Below, piece by piece: positions 17,242 to 25,814 of a stretch of DNA of 64,000 nt (positions are counted from its first letter, which is position 1; each line of letters starts with the position of its first letter). The position numbers were made by a program, and so were the translations under genes. Origin of the DNA: JAHDVS01 sp964370985 (lineage in GTDB: Bacteria; Actinomycetota; Thermoleophilia; Gaiellales; Gaiellaceae); contig CAYJLE010000010.1 of the NCBI GenBank assembly GCA_964370985.1, positions 1 to 64,000 of the forward strand, given 5' to 3'. The notes beneath the pieces were generated by a model that was not told the origin of the DNA, searched no databases, and worked only from the letters and a program-made list of their open reading frames with translations.

Positions 17242-18173
17242 GCCGGCCGCGTGAACGGCACGGCGTCGAACTGGGTCATGCGGCGCAGCTCCCCGTAGCG
17301 GGCCTCGATCTCGCCGGGCGTCAGGCGCTGCACGCGCTCGGTGCCGAACTCCTCGACGTTGAAGGAGGCGAGCACGGTCCCGTAGGCGAGCGCGCGGCGA
17401 AACAGCCCGTCGGTCAGAGGCTCGCCCGCGTGAGCGGCAAGATAGCCGAGGAAGCCGCCGGCGAACGAGTCGCCGGCGCCGGTCGGGTCGACGACCGTCT
17501 CGAGCGGGTACCCGGGCAGAGCGAAGAACCCCTCGTCCGAATAGAGGGCGGCGCCGTACTCGCCCTGCTTGGCGACCACGAGCCGCGGGCCCAGCTCGCG
17601 GATCGCCCGGGCCGCCCGGGCGAGGTTCGCCTCCCCGGTCAGCATCCGCGCCTCCGCGTCGTTCAGGATCACGCAATCGACGCCGCGGATCGCCTCGACG
17701 AGCGAGTCGCGCGCCACGTCGATCCAGAGGTTCATCGAGTCGAGCGCGGAGAAGACCGCTTCGCCGCACTGGGCGCGCACCTCCCGCTGCAGATCGGGTT
17801 GGATGTTGCCGAGAAACAGCACCCGCGCGGAGCGGGAGTCCGGCGAGAGGGCCGGGCGGAAGTCGCCGAACACGTTCAGCTGCGTGTCGAGCGTGTGCGC
17901 CGTGTTCAGGTCGAAGCCGTAGCGGCCGCGCCAGAAGAACGTCTGGCCGCCCTCGACCCGCTCGAGATCGCCGGTCGCGATCCCCCGGCGCTCGAGCACG
18001 GCCAGCTCCCCCGCTCCGAAGTCGTCCCCGACGACGCCGACGACCCGCACGTCCGTGAAGAAGCTCGCGGCGAGCGAGAAGTGCACGGCCGACCCGCCGA
18101 GCATCCGCTCCCGGGAGCCGAACGGGGTCTCGACGGAGTCGAAGGCCACCGACCCGACCGCGACGAGCGACAC
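17238..18173 (-). CDS. PfkB-family carbohydrate kinase
   Basis: A 311-residue ribokinase-fold sugar kinase. The start has AVGSVAFDSVETPFG and GGSAVHFSLAA; the PfkB signature 2, DPTGAGDSFAGGFLGYL, carries the catalytic Asp and anion-hole GAGD. The phosphate acceptor (sugar or nucleoside) is not clear. GTG at 18173 is 11 nt after the stop of the DUF3352 lipoprotein gene and is the first usable start. The kinase is probably the last gene of that transcript. Confidence 0.88.
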   Translation of the reverse strand: MSLVAVGSVAFDSVETPFGSRERMLGGSAVHFSLAASFFTDVRVVGVVGDDFGAGELAVLERRGIATGDLERVEGGQTFFWRGRYGFDLNTAHTLDTQLNVFGDFRPALSPDSRSARVLFLGNIQPDLQREVRAQCGEAVFSALDSMNLWIDVARDSLVEAIRGVDCVILNDAEARMLTGEANLARAARAIRELGPRLVVAKQGEYGAALYSDEGFFALPGYPLETVVDPTGAGDSFAGGFLGYLAAHAGEPLTDGLFRRALAYGTVLASFNVEEFGTERVQRLTPGEIEARYGELRRMTQFDAVPFTRPA

Positions 18174-18184
18174 GGCCGGTCGGG

Positions 18185-19699
18185 CTACTTGATCCCGAGG
18201 AAGCCCGAGAACGTCATCCGGCCCGCATCCCCGCCCGTCTGCACGACGAGGTACTGAAGCGGGCGCAGCTCCTCGAGGTCGGCCGGGGCTGCGTCGGCAA
18301 GCTCGCCGAGCTGCTCCAGCAGCGCGAACCCGTCGCGCATGTTCACGTACAGGAACCCCGTGGTCTTGTCGGTGAGAGCGGCGGCGCCCGCCGCCTCCTG
18401 GTAGAGCGGGTCGTCCGCAAGCGTGCCGGCGCCGGCGACGAGGTCGGCGATGCCGCTGGTCTGGGTCGTCAGGACGAGGTTGTCCCCGACGAGCGCGTAG
18501 AGCAGCGAGAACTCCTGGCCCTCGATGTCGAGCTGCTTGACCGGCACCCCGGCGATCGTCGTGTCGGTGACCGTGAACGGCACGTCCTCGCCCGAGAGAC
18601 CGGCGAGAGCGACGACGTTCGCAACCAGCTTGTCGAGCGTCGCGAGGCCGCGCTGAGGTTCCGCTGGGGAGAGCAGCAGCGTGATCTCGGGGATCGGCAG
18701 GCCGGAGCGTACGTAGAGCCCGTGCTCCCCCTCGAACAGGGGCAGGAGATCGTCCTCGATCGAGATCCCGAGCCCGAGCTGGGCCTGGCCGAGCTTCGAG
18801 TCGAACTCCGGGTCCTGCTTCGCCGCGATCTCGAGCAGCTTCTCGACCGCGGTGCGGAAGTCGCTGAAGGATGCGTAGAGGAGCGCGTCCGCGGGCACGA
18901 TGCCGGGGAGCACGGCCGTGTACGTGACCGGCTCGGGCGCGCCCTCGGTCCGGACGACCCCGTCGACCGACAAGCCCTGCGCCTCGGCGGTCAGGGCGAC
19001 CGCGACGGAGACGAGAGAGCCGGCGCCGAGATCGAACAGCGGATTCACGGCCGCGTCGACCTCCCCCTCGAGGGACGCCATCAGCTTCTGCCCGTTCAGG
19101 TAGAGCGTCGCCACCGATCCGGACGGAAGGTCGGCGAGCGCCTCCTCGTAGCGGGGGTCGTCCGCGAGGCTGGCCTGCTCGGCATCCGCGACGACCGAGT
19201 CGATGATTGCGTCGTTGTCCGCGACCATGTACCAGCCGTCGCCGACCTCGCGCGTCACAGCCTCGTCCTCGCCGTCCTCCAGGAGCTTCTGGAACTTGGC
19301 GGCGTCGGTCGGCTTCGTGAGCATCACGATCGGGGCGTTGTCCTCGCTGTCGAGCTGCTCCTGGTCGAGCTCGAGGATCGCGAGGCTGGTCTCCGGGCCG
19401 AACGCGGGCTTGATATCGGTCTCGAGGTCGAGCCCCTCGCTCGTGAGCGAGTCGAGGAGCGACTGGATCGCCTCGTCGCCCGACGGGAAACGAGCCATCA
19501 GCGCCTCCACGGCGGCCCACTGCTCCGAGTCGAAGTCGGTATCGACGCTGACGAATGCAGCCACGTCCGCCGGCACCAGCGCGGCACCTTCGCTCCCGGC
19601 CGTGCCGCTGCCGCCGCCGCCGCCGCACGCCGCAGCGGCGAGGACGACCACGCTCGCGAGCGCGGCTGCGAGCGCCCTGGGCGGCGTGGAAAGCTGCAT
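18185..19699 (-). CDS. DUF3352-family lipoprotein
   Basis: A 504-residue exported protein with a signal peptide ending VVVLAAAAC followed by a Gly-rich tether; the Cys is the probable lipidation site. The rest matches the DUF3352 pattern (ALVPADVAAFVSVDTDFDSEQW, repeated acidic segments). Function is unknown; it is probably surface anchored. ATG 19699 is preferred over GTG 19708, because TAGGGT lies 7 nt before it. That hexamer overlaps the stop codon of gpsA upstream, so it may be read either alone or with gpsA. Confidence 0.82.
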   Translation of the reverse strand: MQLSTPPRALAAALASVVVLAAAACGGGGGSGTAGSEGAALVPADVAAFVSVDTDFDSEQWAAVEALMARFPSGDEAIQSLLDSLTSEGLDLETDIKPAFGPETSLAILELDQEQLDSEDNAPIVMLTKPTDAAKFQKLLEDGEDEAVTREVGDGWYMVADNDAIIDSVVADAEQASLADDPRYEEALADLPSGSVATLYLNGQKLMASLEGEVDAAVNPLFDLGAGSLVSVAVALTAEAQGLSVDGVVRTEGAPEPVTYTAVLPGIVPADALLYASFSDFRTAVEKLLEIAAKQDPEFDSKLGQAQLGLGISIEDDLLPLFEGEHGLYVRSGLPIPEITLLLSPAEPQRGLATLDKLVANVVALAGLSGEDVPFTVTDTTIAGVPVKQLDIEGQEFSLLYALVGDNLVLTTQTSGIADLVAGAGTLADDPLYQEAAGAAALTDKTTGFLYVNMRDGFALLEQLGELADAAPADLEELRPLQYLVVQTGGDAGRMTFSGFLGIK

Positions 19700-19706
19700 C
19701 GTCTTC

Positions 19707-19712
19707 ACCCTA
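19707..19712 (-). promoter_or_regulatory. -10 hexamer TAGGGT, leaderless DUF3352 promoter
   Basis: TAGGGT, 7 nt, ATG 19699. It overlaps the gpsA stop codon, so chance is harder to exclude here than at intergenic examples. Confidence 0.45.
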
Positions 19713-20751
19713 CTCTGTTGTCGGCTCGCGTGCCATGAGACTTGAGACCAGCTCCGGCGCGCTGTTGCCCGCCAGCACCTGGCAGACAGCCTCGGTGATC
19801 GGGAGCTCGATTCCGAGCCTCCGCGAGAGATCGCGCAGCACCGGCGCGGTCGCGATCCCCTCGACGACCATCCCGATCTCGGTCTCCGCCTGCTCGGGGG
19901 TGCGGCCCCGCACGAGCAGCTCGCCGGCCCGCCGGTTGCGGCTGTGACGGCTCCAGCAGGTGACGATCAGGTCGCCCATGCCCGCGAGCCCCGAGAACGT
20001 CTCGGACCGCGCCCCGCACCCGCCACCGAGCCGAGCCAGCTCCCGGAGGCCACGGCTGATCAGCCCCGCCTTCGCGTTGTCGCCGAGCCCGAGGCCGTCG
20101 ACGCCGCCCGCGGCGAGCGCGATCACGTTCTTCGCGGCCGCGCACAGCTCGACCCCGACGAGGTCGCTGTTGACGTACACCCGGAAGAGCGGTGTCACGA
20201 TCGCGTGCTGGAGCTCGCGAGCCAGCCCCTCGTCCTCGCTGGCGACGACGGTCGCAGCCGGGAGCCCCTGGCCGATCTCCTCGGCGTGGTTGGGGCCCGA
20301 GAGCACCGCCACGGGCCTGCCCTCGACGAGCTCGGACAGCCGCCGGCCGCTGGCCGGGTCGAGCCCCTTGGTCAGGATCAGGACGGGCGCGGGGGCCGGG
20401 GCCCCCGCCCCCCCCCCCCCGCCCACCCCCCGCCGCCCCNNNNNNNNNNGCGGTGGTCTGCGGGGGGGGGGGCGGGGGGGGGGCCCCGGCGCCCGCGACG
20501 CTCGAGAACTCCCGGCTCGGAACCGCGAGCACGATCAGCTCCGCCGTCGCGAGCGGCGCCTCCGGAAGCGCGACGGCGCTGACGCCGGAGAGATCGACGC
20601 CGGTGAGGTAGCGGGGGTTTCGCCCGGTCTCCCTGATCTCCCGTGCCTGGTCCGGGTCGCGGCACGCCAGTGTGACGTCGTGGCCTCGACCGGCGAGGAG
20701 CGCCGCGAACACGGAGCCCCAGCAGCCGCCGCCAATGACGACGACGCGCAC
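19710..20751 (-). CDS. gpsA: Glycerol-3-phosphate dehydrogenase [NAD(P)+], interrupted by an assembly defect
   Basis: The N-terminal part (20751 to about 20495) has the Rossmann motif VVVIGGGCWGSVFAALLA and ends AVPSREFSSVAG. The C-terminal part (about 20395 to 19710) has ILTKGLDP, SGPNHAEEIGQGLPAA, KNVIALAAGGVDGL and GLAGMGDLIVTC. Between them is a low-complexity G/C stretch with 10 N that puts the halves in different frames. GpsA family spacing predicts only about ten residues there, so this is a mis-assembly rather than a pseudogene (inference). It makes sn-glycerol 3-phosphate for lipid synthesis. GTG 20751 lies 1 nt after the der stop. Confidence 0.85.
20395..20492. other. Low-complexity G/C junction with 10-N gap
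   Basis: Runs of C on the left and G on the right flank the N block at 20440-20449. The two flanks look like near reverse complements of each other. No gene content is expected; it is most likely an assembly artefact within gpsA. Confidence 0.85.
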
Positions 20752-20752
20752 C

Positions 20753-22105
20753 TCAGCTCCGCTCGACGAAGTCGATCACGACGGGGATCCCGGCGAGCCC
20801 GAAGCGGTCGCGCAGGCGGTTCTCGACCCAGTAGGCCCAGTCGCGGGTGACGAGCCCCGGGTCGTTCACGAACAGCCGGAAGCGCGGCGGGCGGGTCTCG
20901 ACCTGGGTGCCGTAGAGGAGATTGAGGCGCCGGCCCGCGCGCGCCGGCCCGGGCCGCTGATCCCGCAGCTCCGCGAGGAAGCGGTTCAGCTCGCCGGTGG
21001 TGACCCGGCCGGTGTGCCGGGCGAACAGATCCTCGACCCGGTCGAGCAGCCGCTCGAGACCCCTGCGGGTCGTTGCGGAGACAGCGACCACCTGCGGGCG
21101 CTGCCGGAGCCTGTCCTCGACCCGGGGACGCACGTCCTCGATCCCGACGCGCGCGATGTCCCACTTCGCCAGCACGACGAGCGTCGAGCAGCCCGCCTTC
21201 CTGGCGACGTCGGCGACCGCGAGGTCCTGATCGACGAGGCCCTCGCTCGAGTCGACGAGCACGAGGGCGACATCGGCGCGCTCGGCGGCCGCGAGCGCCC
21301 GAAGCTCCGAGTAGTACTCGATCTCCTGCCGATGTCGGCGCTTGCGGCGCAGCCCGGCGGTGTCGACCAGCACGAACGTGGTCTCGCCGCGGCGCAGCAC
21401 CGTGTCGATCGCGTCGCGCGTCGTGCCCGGCTCGCCCGAGACGATCACGCGCTCCTCCCCGAGCAGGGCGTTCAGGAGGCTCGACTTGCCGACGTTCGGC
21501 CGGCCCAGGATCGCCACGCGGATCGCCTCCGTCCCGGGGCCCGCGGGGCGCACCTCGCCCGTGCGTCCGAGCTCGCCCACGATCACGTCGAGCAGATCGC
21601 CCGTCCCGTGCCCGTGCAGCGCGGAGAGCGCCACGGGGTCACCCAGGCCGAGGCGGTGGAACTCGACTGCCTCGTCGTCACGCCGGGGGTCGTCGAGCTT
21701 GTTCGCGATCACGATCACCGGCTTGCGCGAGTGGCGCAGGATCGCCGCCACCTCCTCGTCCCCGGGCGTGATCCCGGCGCGGGCGTCGACCACGAACAGG
21801 ACGAGGTCGGCCTCCTCCACGGCCCTGCGCGCCTGCTCGGCGACCCCCCGGATCAGTGGCGTCGCGTCCGCGACGTCGACGCCGCCCGTGTCGACGAGCA
21901 GGAACGCCCGGCCGGCCCACTCGCAGACGACATTCTTGCGATCGCGCGTCACCCCCGGCGTCTCGAACACGACCGCCTCCCGGGTCGCGGTCAGCCGGTT
22001 GACGAGCGTCGACTTGCCCACGTTCGGAAAGCCGACGACCGCAACCACCCCGTCGAGGGCGAGCGGCGCCTCGGCGGGGCGCCCGCGTTCGCGGCCGGCT
22101 CTCAC
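20753..22105 (-). CDS. der: Ribosome-assembly GTPase Der (EngA)
   Basis: A 450-residue tandem GTPase. Domain 1 has GFPNVGKST (residues 25-33), DTGG and NKLD; domain 2 has GRPNVGKSS, DTAG and AKWD, followed by a KH-like C-terminus ending FGLAGIPVVIDFVERS. It assists 50S subunit maturation. The second G4 reads AKWD instead of the usual NKWD, a change in the guanine-specificity residue. GTG 22105 overlaps the plsC stop (GTGA). The cmk-plsC-der-gpsA order is a common bacterial housekeeping arrangement. Confidence 0.95.
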   Translation of the reverse strand: MRAGRERGRPAEAPLALDGVVAVVGFPNVGKSTLVNRLTATREAVVFETPGVTRDRKNVVCEWAGRAFLLVDTGGVDVADATPLIRGVAEQARRAVEEADLVLFVVDARAGITPGDEEVAAILRHSRKPVIVIANKLDDPRRDDEAVEFHRLGLGDPVALSALHGHGTGDLLDVIVGELGRTGEVRPAGPGTEAIRVAILGRPNVGKSSLLNALLGEERVIVSGEPGTTRDAIDTVLRRGETTFVLVDTAGLRRKRRHRQEIEYYSELRALAAAERADVALVLVDSSEGLVDQDLAVADVARKAGCSTLVVLAKWDIARVGIEDVRPRVEDRLRQRPQVVAVSATTRRGLERLLDRVEDLFARHTGRVTTGELNRFLAELRDQRPGPARAGRRLNLLYGTQVETRPPRFRLFVNDPGLVTRDWAYWVENRLRDRFGLAGIPVVIDFVERS

Positions 22106-22800
22106 CGGGGCGCCCTCGAGTGGAGGTGAGCGCGCAGCGGCGGCGTGCCGGCGGGGCGCCCGAGCTCGTGCACGTGCGCGAGAAACTCCCAGAGGCGGCG
22201 GATCTCGTCCATCACCTCGACGGAGGCATCCCGGTAGCCACGCGAGTTGCGCGCGTGCTCGTCGAAGCGCAGCGGCTCGCCAAACGCGACGGACACCGGT
22301 CGGAGGTTCCAGTTCCACTCGAGCGTGCCGTAGACCGCAGCGGGGACGACCGGGACGCCCTCCTGGATCGCAACCATCGCCGCGCCCGGCTTGGCCTCAC
22401 CCAGCTCGCCGTCGCGCTGGCGCGTCCCCTCGACGAACATGCCGAGCAGCTCGTTTCTCCGGACCGTCTCGCGCATACGCCGCAGCGCGTCCCGGTCGGA
22501 CTCCCCGCGCCGCACCGAGAGCGTCCCGTGGGAGCGGATCAGCTGGCCGAGCCCGGGCACCCGGTGCGCCTCGACCTTGGCGGCGAAGACGATCCTCCTC
22601 GGGCAGGCGGTCCCGAACGCGGCCGGGTCGATGTAGTGGAAGTGGTTCATGGCGAGCACCGCACCGCCCTCGCGCGGCACGCGCTCGGCGCCGTAGACTC
22701 GCAGCCTCGCGAGCGCGTGGGTGAGCCCCCCGATCAGGCCTTTCCCGAACGTCCACCACATGAACGGGACGACGACGCGGGAGCCCGGGAAATCGCTCAT
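22102..22800 (-). CDS. plsC: 1-acyl-sn-glycerol-3-phosphate acyltransferase
   Basis: A 232-residue acyltransferase. The catalytic HX4D motif is His53-Asp58 in NHFHYIDP and the glycerophosphate-binding motif is FVEGTRQRDG, where FPEGTR is usual. It acylates lysophosphatidic acid to phosphatidic acid at the membrane. It lies between cmk (ATGA overlap) and der (GTGA overlap), and gpsA downstream supplies the glycerol phosphate precursor, so the genes link phospholipid synthesis to this operon. Confidence 0.92.
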   Translation of the reverse strand: MSDFPGSRVVVPFMWWTFGKGLIGGLTHALARLRVYGAERVPREGGAVLAMNHFHYIDPAAFGTACPRRIVFAAKVEAHRVPGLGQLIRSHGTLSVRRGESDRDALRRMRETVRRNELLGMFVEGTRQRDGELGEAKPGAAMVAIQEGVPVVPAAVYGTLEWNWNLRPVSVAFGEPLRFDEHARNSRGYRDASVEVMDEIRRLWEFLAHVHELGRPAGTPPLRAHLHSRAPR

Positions 22801-23414
22801 TCCCCGGCCCTCGCGGCGACGAGCCGTTCAATCCGCTCCACCACCTCGTCGATCGTGAGCTCGGTCGTGTCGATCACCTCGGCGTCGGCCGCGGGCGCGA
22901 GCTGGGCCGCGTCGCGCTCGTCACGGCCCCGCACCTCGTCGTCGCCGGCCGCCGGGCGTTCAGCCTGCCGCCGGCGCGCGCGCTCTTCCGGCTCCGCGAC
23001 CAGGTACACCTTCACCTCGGCGCCCGGGCAGACGACGGTACCGATGTCGCGCCCCTCGACGACCGCGTCGCCGGCCTCGGCGAGCTCACGCTGACGGGAG
23101 CGCATGACGCGTCGCACCCCGTCGTGCCCCGCGACCGCCGACACGGCCCGGTCGATCTCGACGGCGCGGATGCATCCGGTCACGTCCCGACCGTCGACGA
23201 GCACGCGCTCCCCTTCGAACGAGACGGGCGTCGCGACCGCGAGCCCCTCGAGCGCGGCACCGTCGCCGAGGTCGAGACCTTGCTCGAGCGCGAGCAGCGT
23301 GACCGTCCGGTACATGGCCCCGGTGTCGAGATAGCGGAAGGAGAGGCGCTCGGCGAGCCGTCTCGCGGCCGTGCTCTTGCCCGCGCCGGCGGGCCCGTCG
23401 ATGGCGACGATCAC
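22797..23414 (-). CDS. cmk: Cytidylate kinase
   Basis: A 205-residue (d)CMP kinase. The P-loop GPAGAGKST (residues 7-15), YLDTGAMYR, the VEGRDIGTVVCPGAEVKVYL segment and a degenerate LID with several Arg are typical. It converts CMP and dCMP to the diphosphates. GTG 23414 lies 10 nt after the aroA stop and is the only start that keeps the P-loop at its normal place. The stop overlaps plsC by ATGA. Confidence 0.95.
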   Translation of the reverse strand: MIVAIDGPAGAGKSTAARRLAERLSFRYLDTGAMYRTVTLLALEQGLDLGDGAALEGLAVATPVSFEGERVLVDGRDVTGCIRAVEIDRAVSAVAGHDGVRRVMRSRQRELAEAGDAVVEGRDIGTVVCPGAEVKVYLVAEPEERARRRQAERPAAGDDEVRGRDERDAAQLAPAADAEVIDTTELTIDEVVERIERLVAARAGE

Positions 23415-23424
23415 GGGCGGCTCC

Positions 23425-24708
23425 TCACCTGACGACCAGCGAGTCGAGAACTTCGAAGAAGCCGGGGTAGCTTACTGCGACGCAGTCGGCGCCCCGCACC
23501 TCGATCGGTTCGCGGGAGAGCAGCCCGGCGAGCGCGCCGAGCATGGCGATCCGGTGGTCGCCGGCCGCGTCGAGGACACCCCCGCCCCGCGGACGGGCCG
23601 GCACGCCCCGGACGCGGAACCCGTCGCGCGTCTCGCTGATGCGGACGCCGGCGGCGCGCAGCGCGCGCGTCACGCTCTCGACGCGGTCTGACTCCTTGAC
23701 GCGCAGCTCCTGAGCGCCGCGCACGCCGCTGTCGCCGTGGGCGAGCGCAGCGCAGAGAGCGAACAGGGGCAGCTCGTCGATCAGGAGCGGCACCTCCCCG
23801 GGCGTCACCTCCGTCGCGACGAGCTCCGCCGAGGTGACCTCGAGGTCGGCCACCGGCTCGCCGCCCGCCTGACGGCGGTTGTAGACGGAGATCCGCGCAC
23901 CCATGCGCTCCAGCACATGCAGGAAGCCAATGCGGGTCGGGTTCAGGCCGACCCCGTGCAGGCGCAGCTCGGAGCCCGGGAGAAGCGTCGCGGCCGCGAG
24001 GAACGGCGCGGCCGAGGAGAAGTCGCCTGGCACGTCGAGCGAGAGCGGCGAGAGCCGCTCTGCCGGCCAGACCGTCGCAACCGGCGGTCTCCGCTCGACG
24101 CGAGCGCCGACCCCCGCGAGCATCCGCTCGGTGTGATCGCGACTCGGCGAGGGCTCGACGACCGTCGTTGGCCCGTCGACGGCGTAGAGCCCCGCGAGCA
24201 GCACGCACGACTTGACCTGGGCGCTCGCGACCGGGCTCTCGTAGCGGATCGGCCGGAGCTCGCCCCCGCGGACGGTGAGCGGCGCGTGCCCGTCTACCGT
24301 CTCCACCGCCGCGCCCATCAGGCGGAGGGGCACGGCGACCCGCTCGAGCGGCCGCCGCGCCAGCGACTCGTCGCCGACGAGCTCGAAGCACCCCGGATGG
24401 CCGGCGAGGATCCCGGCGAGCAGGCGGATCAGGGTGCCCGCGTTCCCGCAGTCGACCGGGCCGGCGGGCGGGCGGAGACCGCGCAGGCCAGCGCCCTCGA
24501 CCCGCAGCGTGTCGCCCTCGTCCCGCACCTCCGCGCCGAGCGCCGCCACCGCCGCCGCGGTCGAGAGCGTGTCGGCGGAGCGCCCGAAGCCACGGATCTC
24601 GCTCTCGCCGTCGGCGATCGCCGCGAGCAGGAGCGCGCGATGGGAGACCGACTTGTCCCCGGGTACGGCGACGTCGCCGCGGAGGCTGACGGCGGGCGCG
24701 ACCTTCAC
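23425..24708 (-). CDS. aroA: 3-phosphoshikimate 1-carboxyvinyltransferase (EPSP synthase)
   Basis: A 427-residue enzyme. PGDKSVSHRALLLAA near residue 18 holds the substrate-binding Lys and Ser; GNAGTLIRLLAG, VASAQVKSCVLLAGL, SRDHTERML, VPGDFSSAAPFLAAA and ELRVKESDR are all canonical. It transfers enolpyruvate from PEP to shikimate 3-phosphate. GTG 24708 is 5 nt after the tyrA stop. The family GNAGT(T/S) and the 96-region Gly are intact. It sits in an aromatic amino acid block with aroF and tyrA. Confidence 0.96.
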   Translation of the reverse strand: MKVAPAVSLRGDVAVPGDKSVSHRALLLAAIADGESEIRGFGRSADTLSTAAAVAALGAEVRDEGDTLRVEGAGLRGLRPPAGPVDCGNAGTLIRLLAGILAGHPGCFELVGDESLARRPLERVAVPLRLMGAAVETVDGHAPLTVRGGELRPIRYESPVASAQVKSCVLLAGLYAVDGPTTVVEPSPSRDHTERMLAGVGARVERRPPVATVWPAERLSPLSLDVPGDFSSAAPFLAAATLLPGSELRLHGVGLNPTRIGFLHVLERMGARISVYNRRQAGGEPVADLEVTSAELVATEVTPGEVPLLIDELPLFALCAALAHGDSGVRGAQELRVKESDRVESVTRALRAAGVRISETRDGFRVRGVPARPRGGGVLDAAGDHRIAMLGALAGLLSREPIEVRGADCVAVSYPGFFEVLDSLVVR

Positions 24709-24713
24709 GACGC

Positions 24714-25814
24714 CTACTCCTCGAACTCGGGCGCCACGATCACCGAGTAGCCCTGCGCCTCGAGCAGCTCGGCGGCGCGGCGCGCAGCGTCCTCGCCCGT
24801 GACGAGGATCTCGAGCGTGCCGCCCCGCTCCGGCGTCATGTGCGCGAGGTCGAAGTCCTCGATGTTGATCTGCTGGGCGCCGAGCGCCTGCGTGATGCCG
24901 GACAGGACGCCCGGCCGGTCGGGCACGTGCACCTGGAGGCGCTGGAGCGCCCCCGCGTCCTCGTAGGCCTGCTCGAGCAGCTTGCGCCGGTTCCCGGCGG
25001 CCTCCCCGATCCAGCGGGCGAGGTAGCCGGCGTCGCGCGCCCCGAGCGCCCGCTCTAGCTCCTCGACGCGGCGGCGGTGCTCGGCGAGGGAGCCGAGCAG
25101 GGCATCGGCGTTCTCGAGGAAGATATCGACCCAGATCCGCGGATTCGCACCGGCGACCCGGGTCATGTCCTTGAGCGAGGCGCCGGCCGCGGCCAGCGCC
25201 TCGTGACCGTTGACCCGCGTGGCGCCCGCCTGGTTCAGGAGCAGGTTCGCGAGCGCGTGCGGCAGGTGACTCGTCAGCGCGAGCAGCCGGTCGTGGGCGG
25301 CCGGGTCGATCGCCACGGGGAACGCACCGAGCGAGGCGACAAAGCCGTGCAGGTCGCGGTAGCGCGCCGGCTCGGTCTCCGAGACGGGGGTCAGGAACCA
25401 GGTGGCGCCCTGGAAGAGGTCGCCGCTCGCGTGCTCGGGCCCGCGGGCCTCGGACCCGCACAGGGGGTGGCCGCCGATGAACCGCGCGCGGTCGACGACA
25501 GCCTCGCAGAGGGCCGCTTTCGTCGAGCCGACATCGGTGACGGTGCAGACGTCCTGGCTGGCCGCGAGCGTCGCGGCGACCTGGCTGCCGAGGGTCGCGA
25601 CCGGGGCGGCGACGACGGCGAGATCAGCGCCGTCGAGCGCTTCCTCGAGGCTCGCGGCGGCGACGTGCACGGCACCCCGCTCGGCGGCGACGGCGAGGGC
25701 GCGCGGGTCGGTGTCCCACCCGGAGACGCGGCCGACCCCGGCGCGGCCGGCCGCGAGGCCCACCGACGCGCCGATCAGCCCGGTGCCGACCACTGCGAGC
25801 CGCTCGAGCGCCAC
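24714..25814 (-). CDS. tyrA: Prephenate dehydrogenase with C-terminal ACT domain
   Basis: A 366-residue TyrA. The NAD-binding motif is LAVVGTGLIGASVGLA near the N-terminus; TDVGSTKAAL, GGHPLCGSEARGP (catalytic His) and LTSHLPHALAN are diagnostic. Residues ~288-345 (RLQVHVPDRPGVLSGITQAL) form an ACT domain, which usually binds an amino acid and gives feedback control, here probably by tyrosine (inference). It oxidatively decarboxylates prephenate to 4-hydroxyphenylpyruvate. GTG 25814 shares its first base with the aroF TAG stop (TAGTG). Confidence 0.94.
   Translation of the reverse strand: MALERLAVVGTGLIGASVGLAAGRAGVGRVSGWDTDPRALAVAAERGAVHVAAASLEEALDGADLAVVAAPVATLGSQVAATLAASQDVCTVTDVGSTKAALCEAVVDRARFIGGHPLCGSEARGPEHASGDLFQGATWFLTPVSETEPARYRDLHGFVASLGAFPVAIDPAAHDRLLALTSHLPHALANLLLNQAGATRVNGHEALAAAGASLKDMTRVAGANPRIWVDIFLENADALLGSLAEHRRRVEELERALGARDAGYLARWIGEAAGNRRKLLEQAYEDAGALQRLQVHVPDRPGVLSGITQALGAQQINIEDFDLAHMTPERGGTLEILVTGEDAARRAAELLEAQGYSVIVAPEFEE

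Noticed and set aside
20401..20490. G/C runs as G-quadruplex regulatory element
   Set aside because: They flank an N block inside a conserved enzyme and are best explained as assembly artefact.
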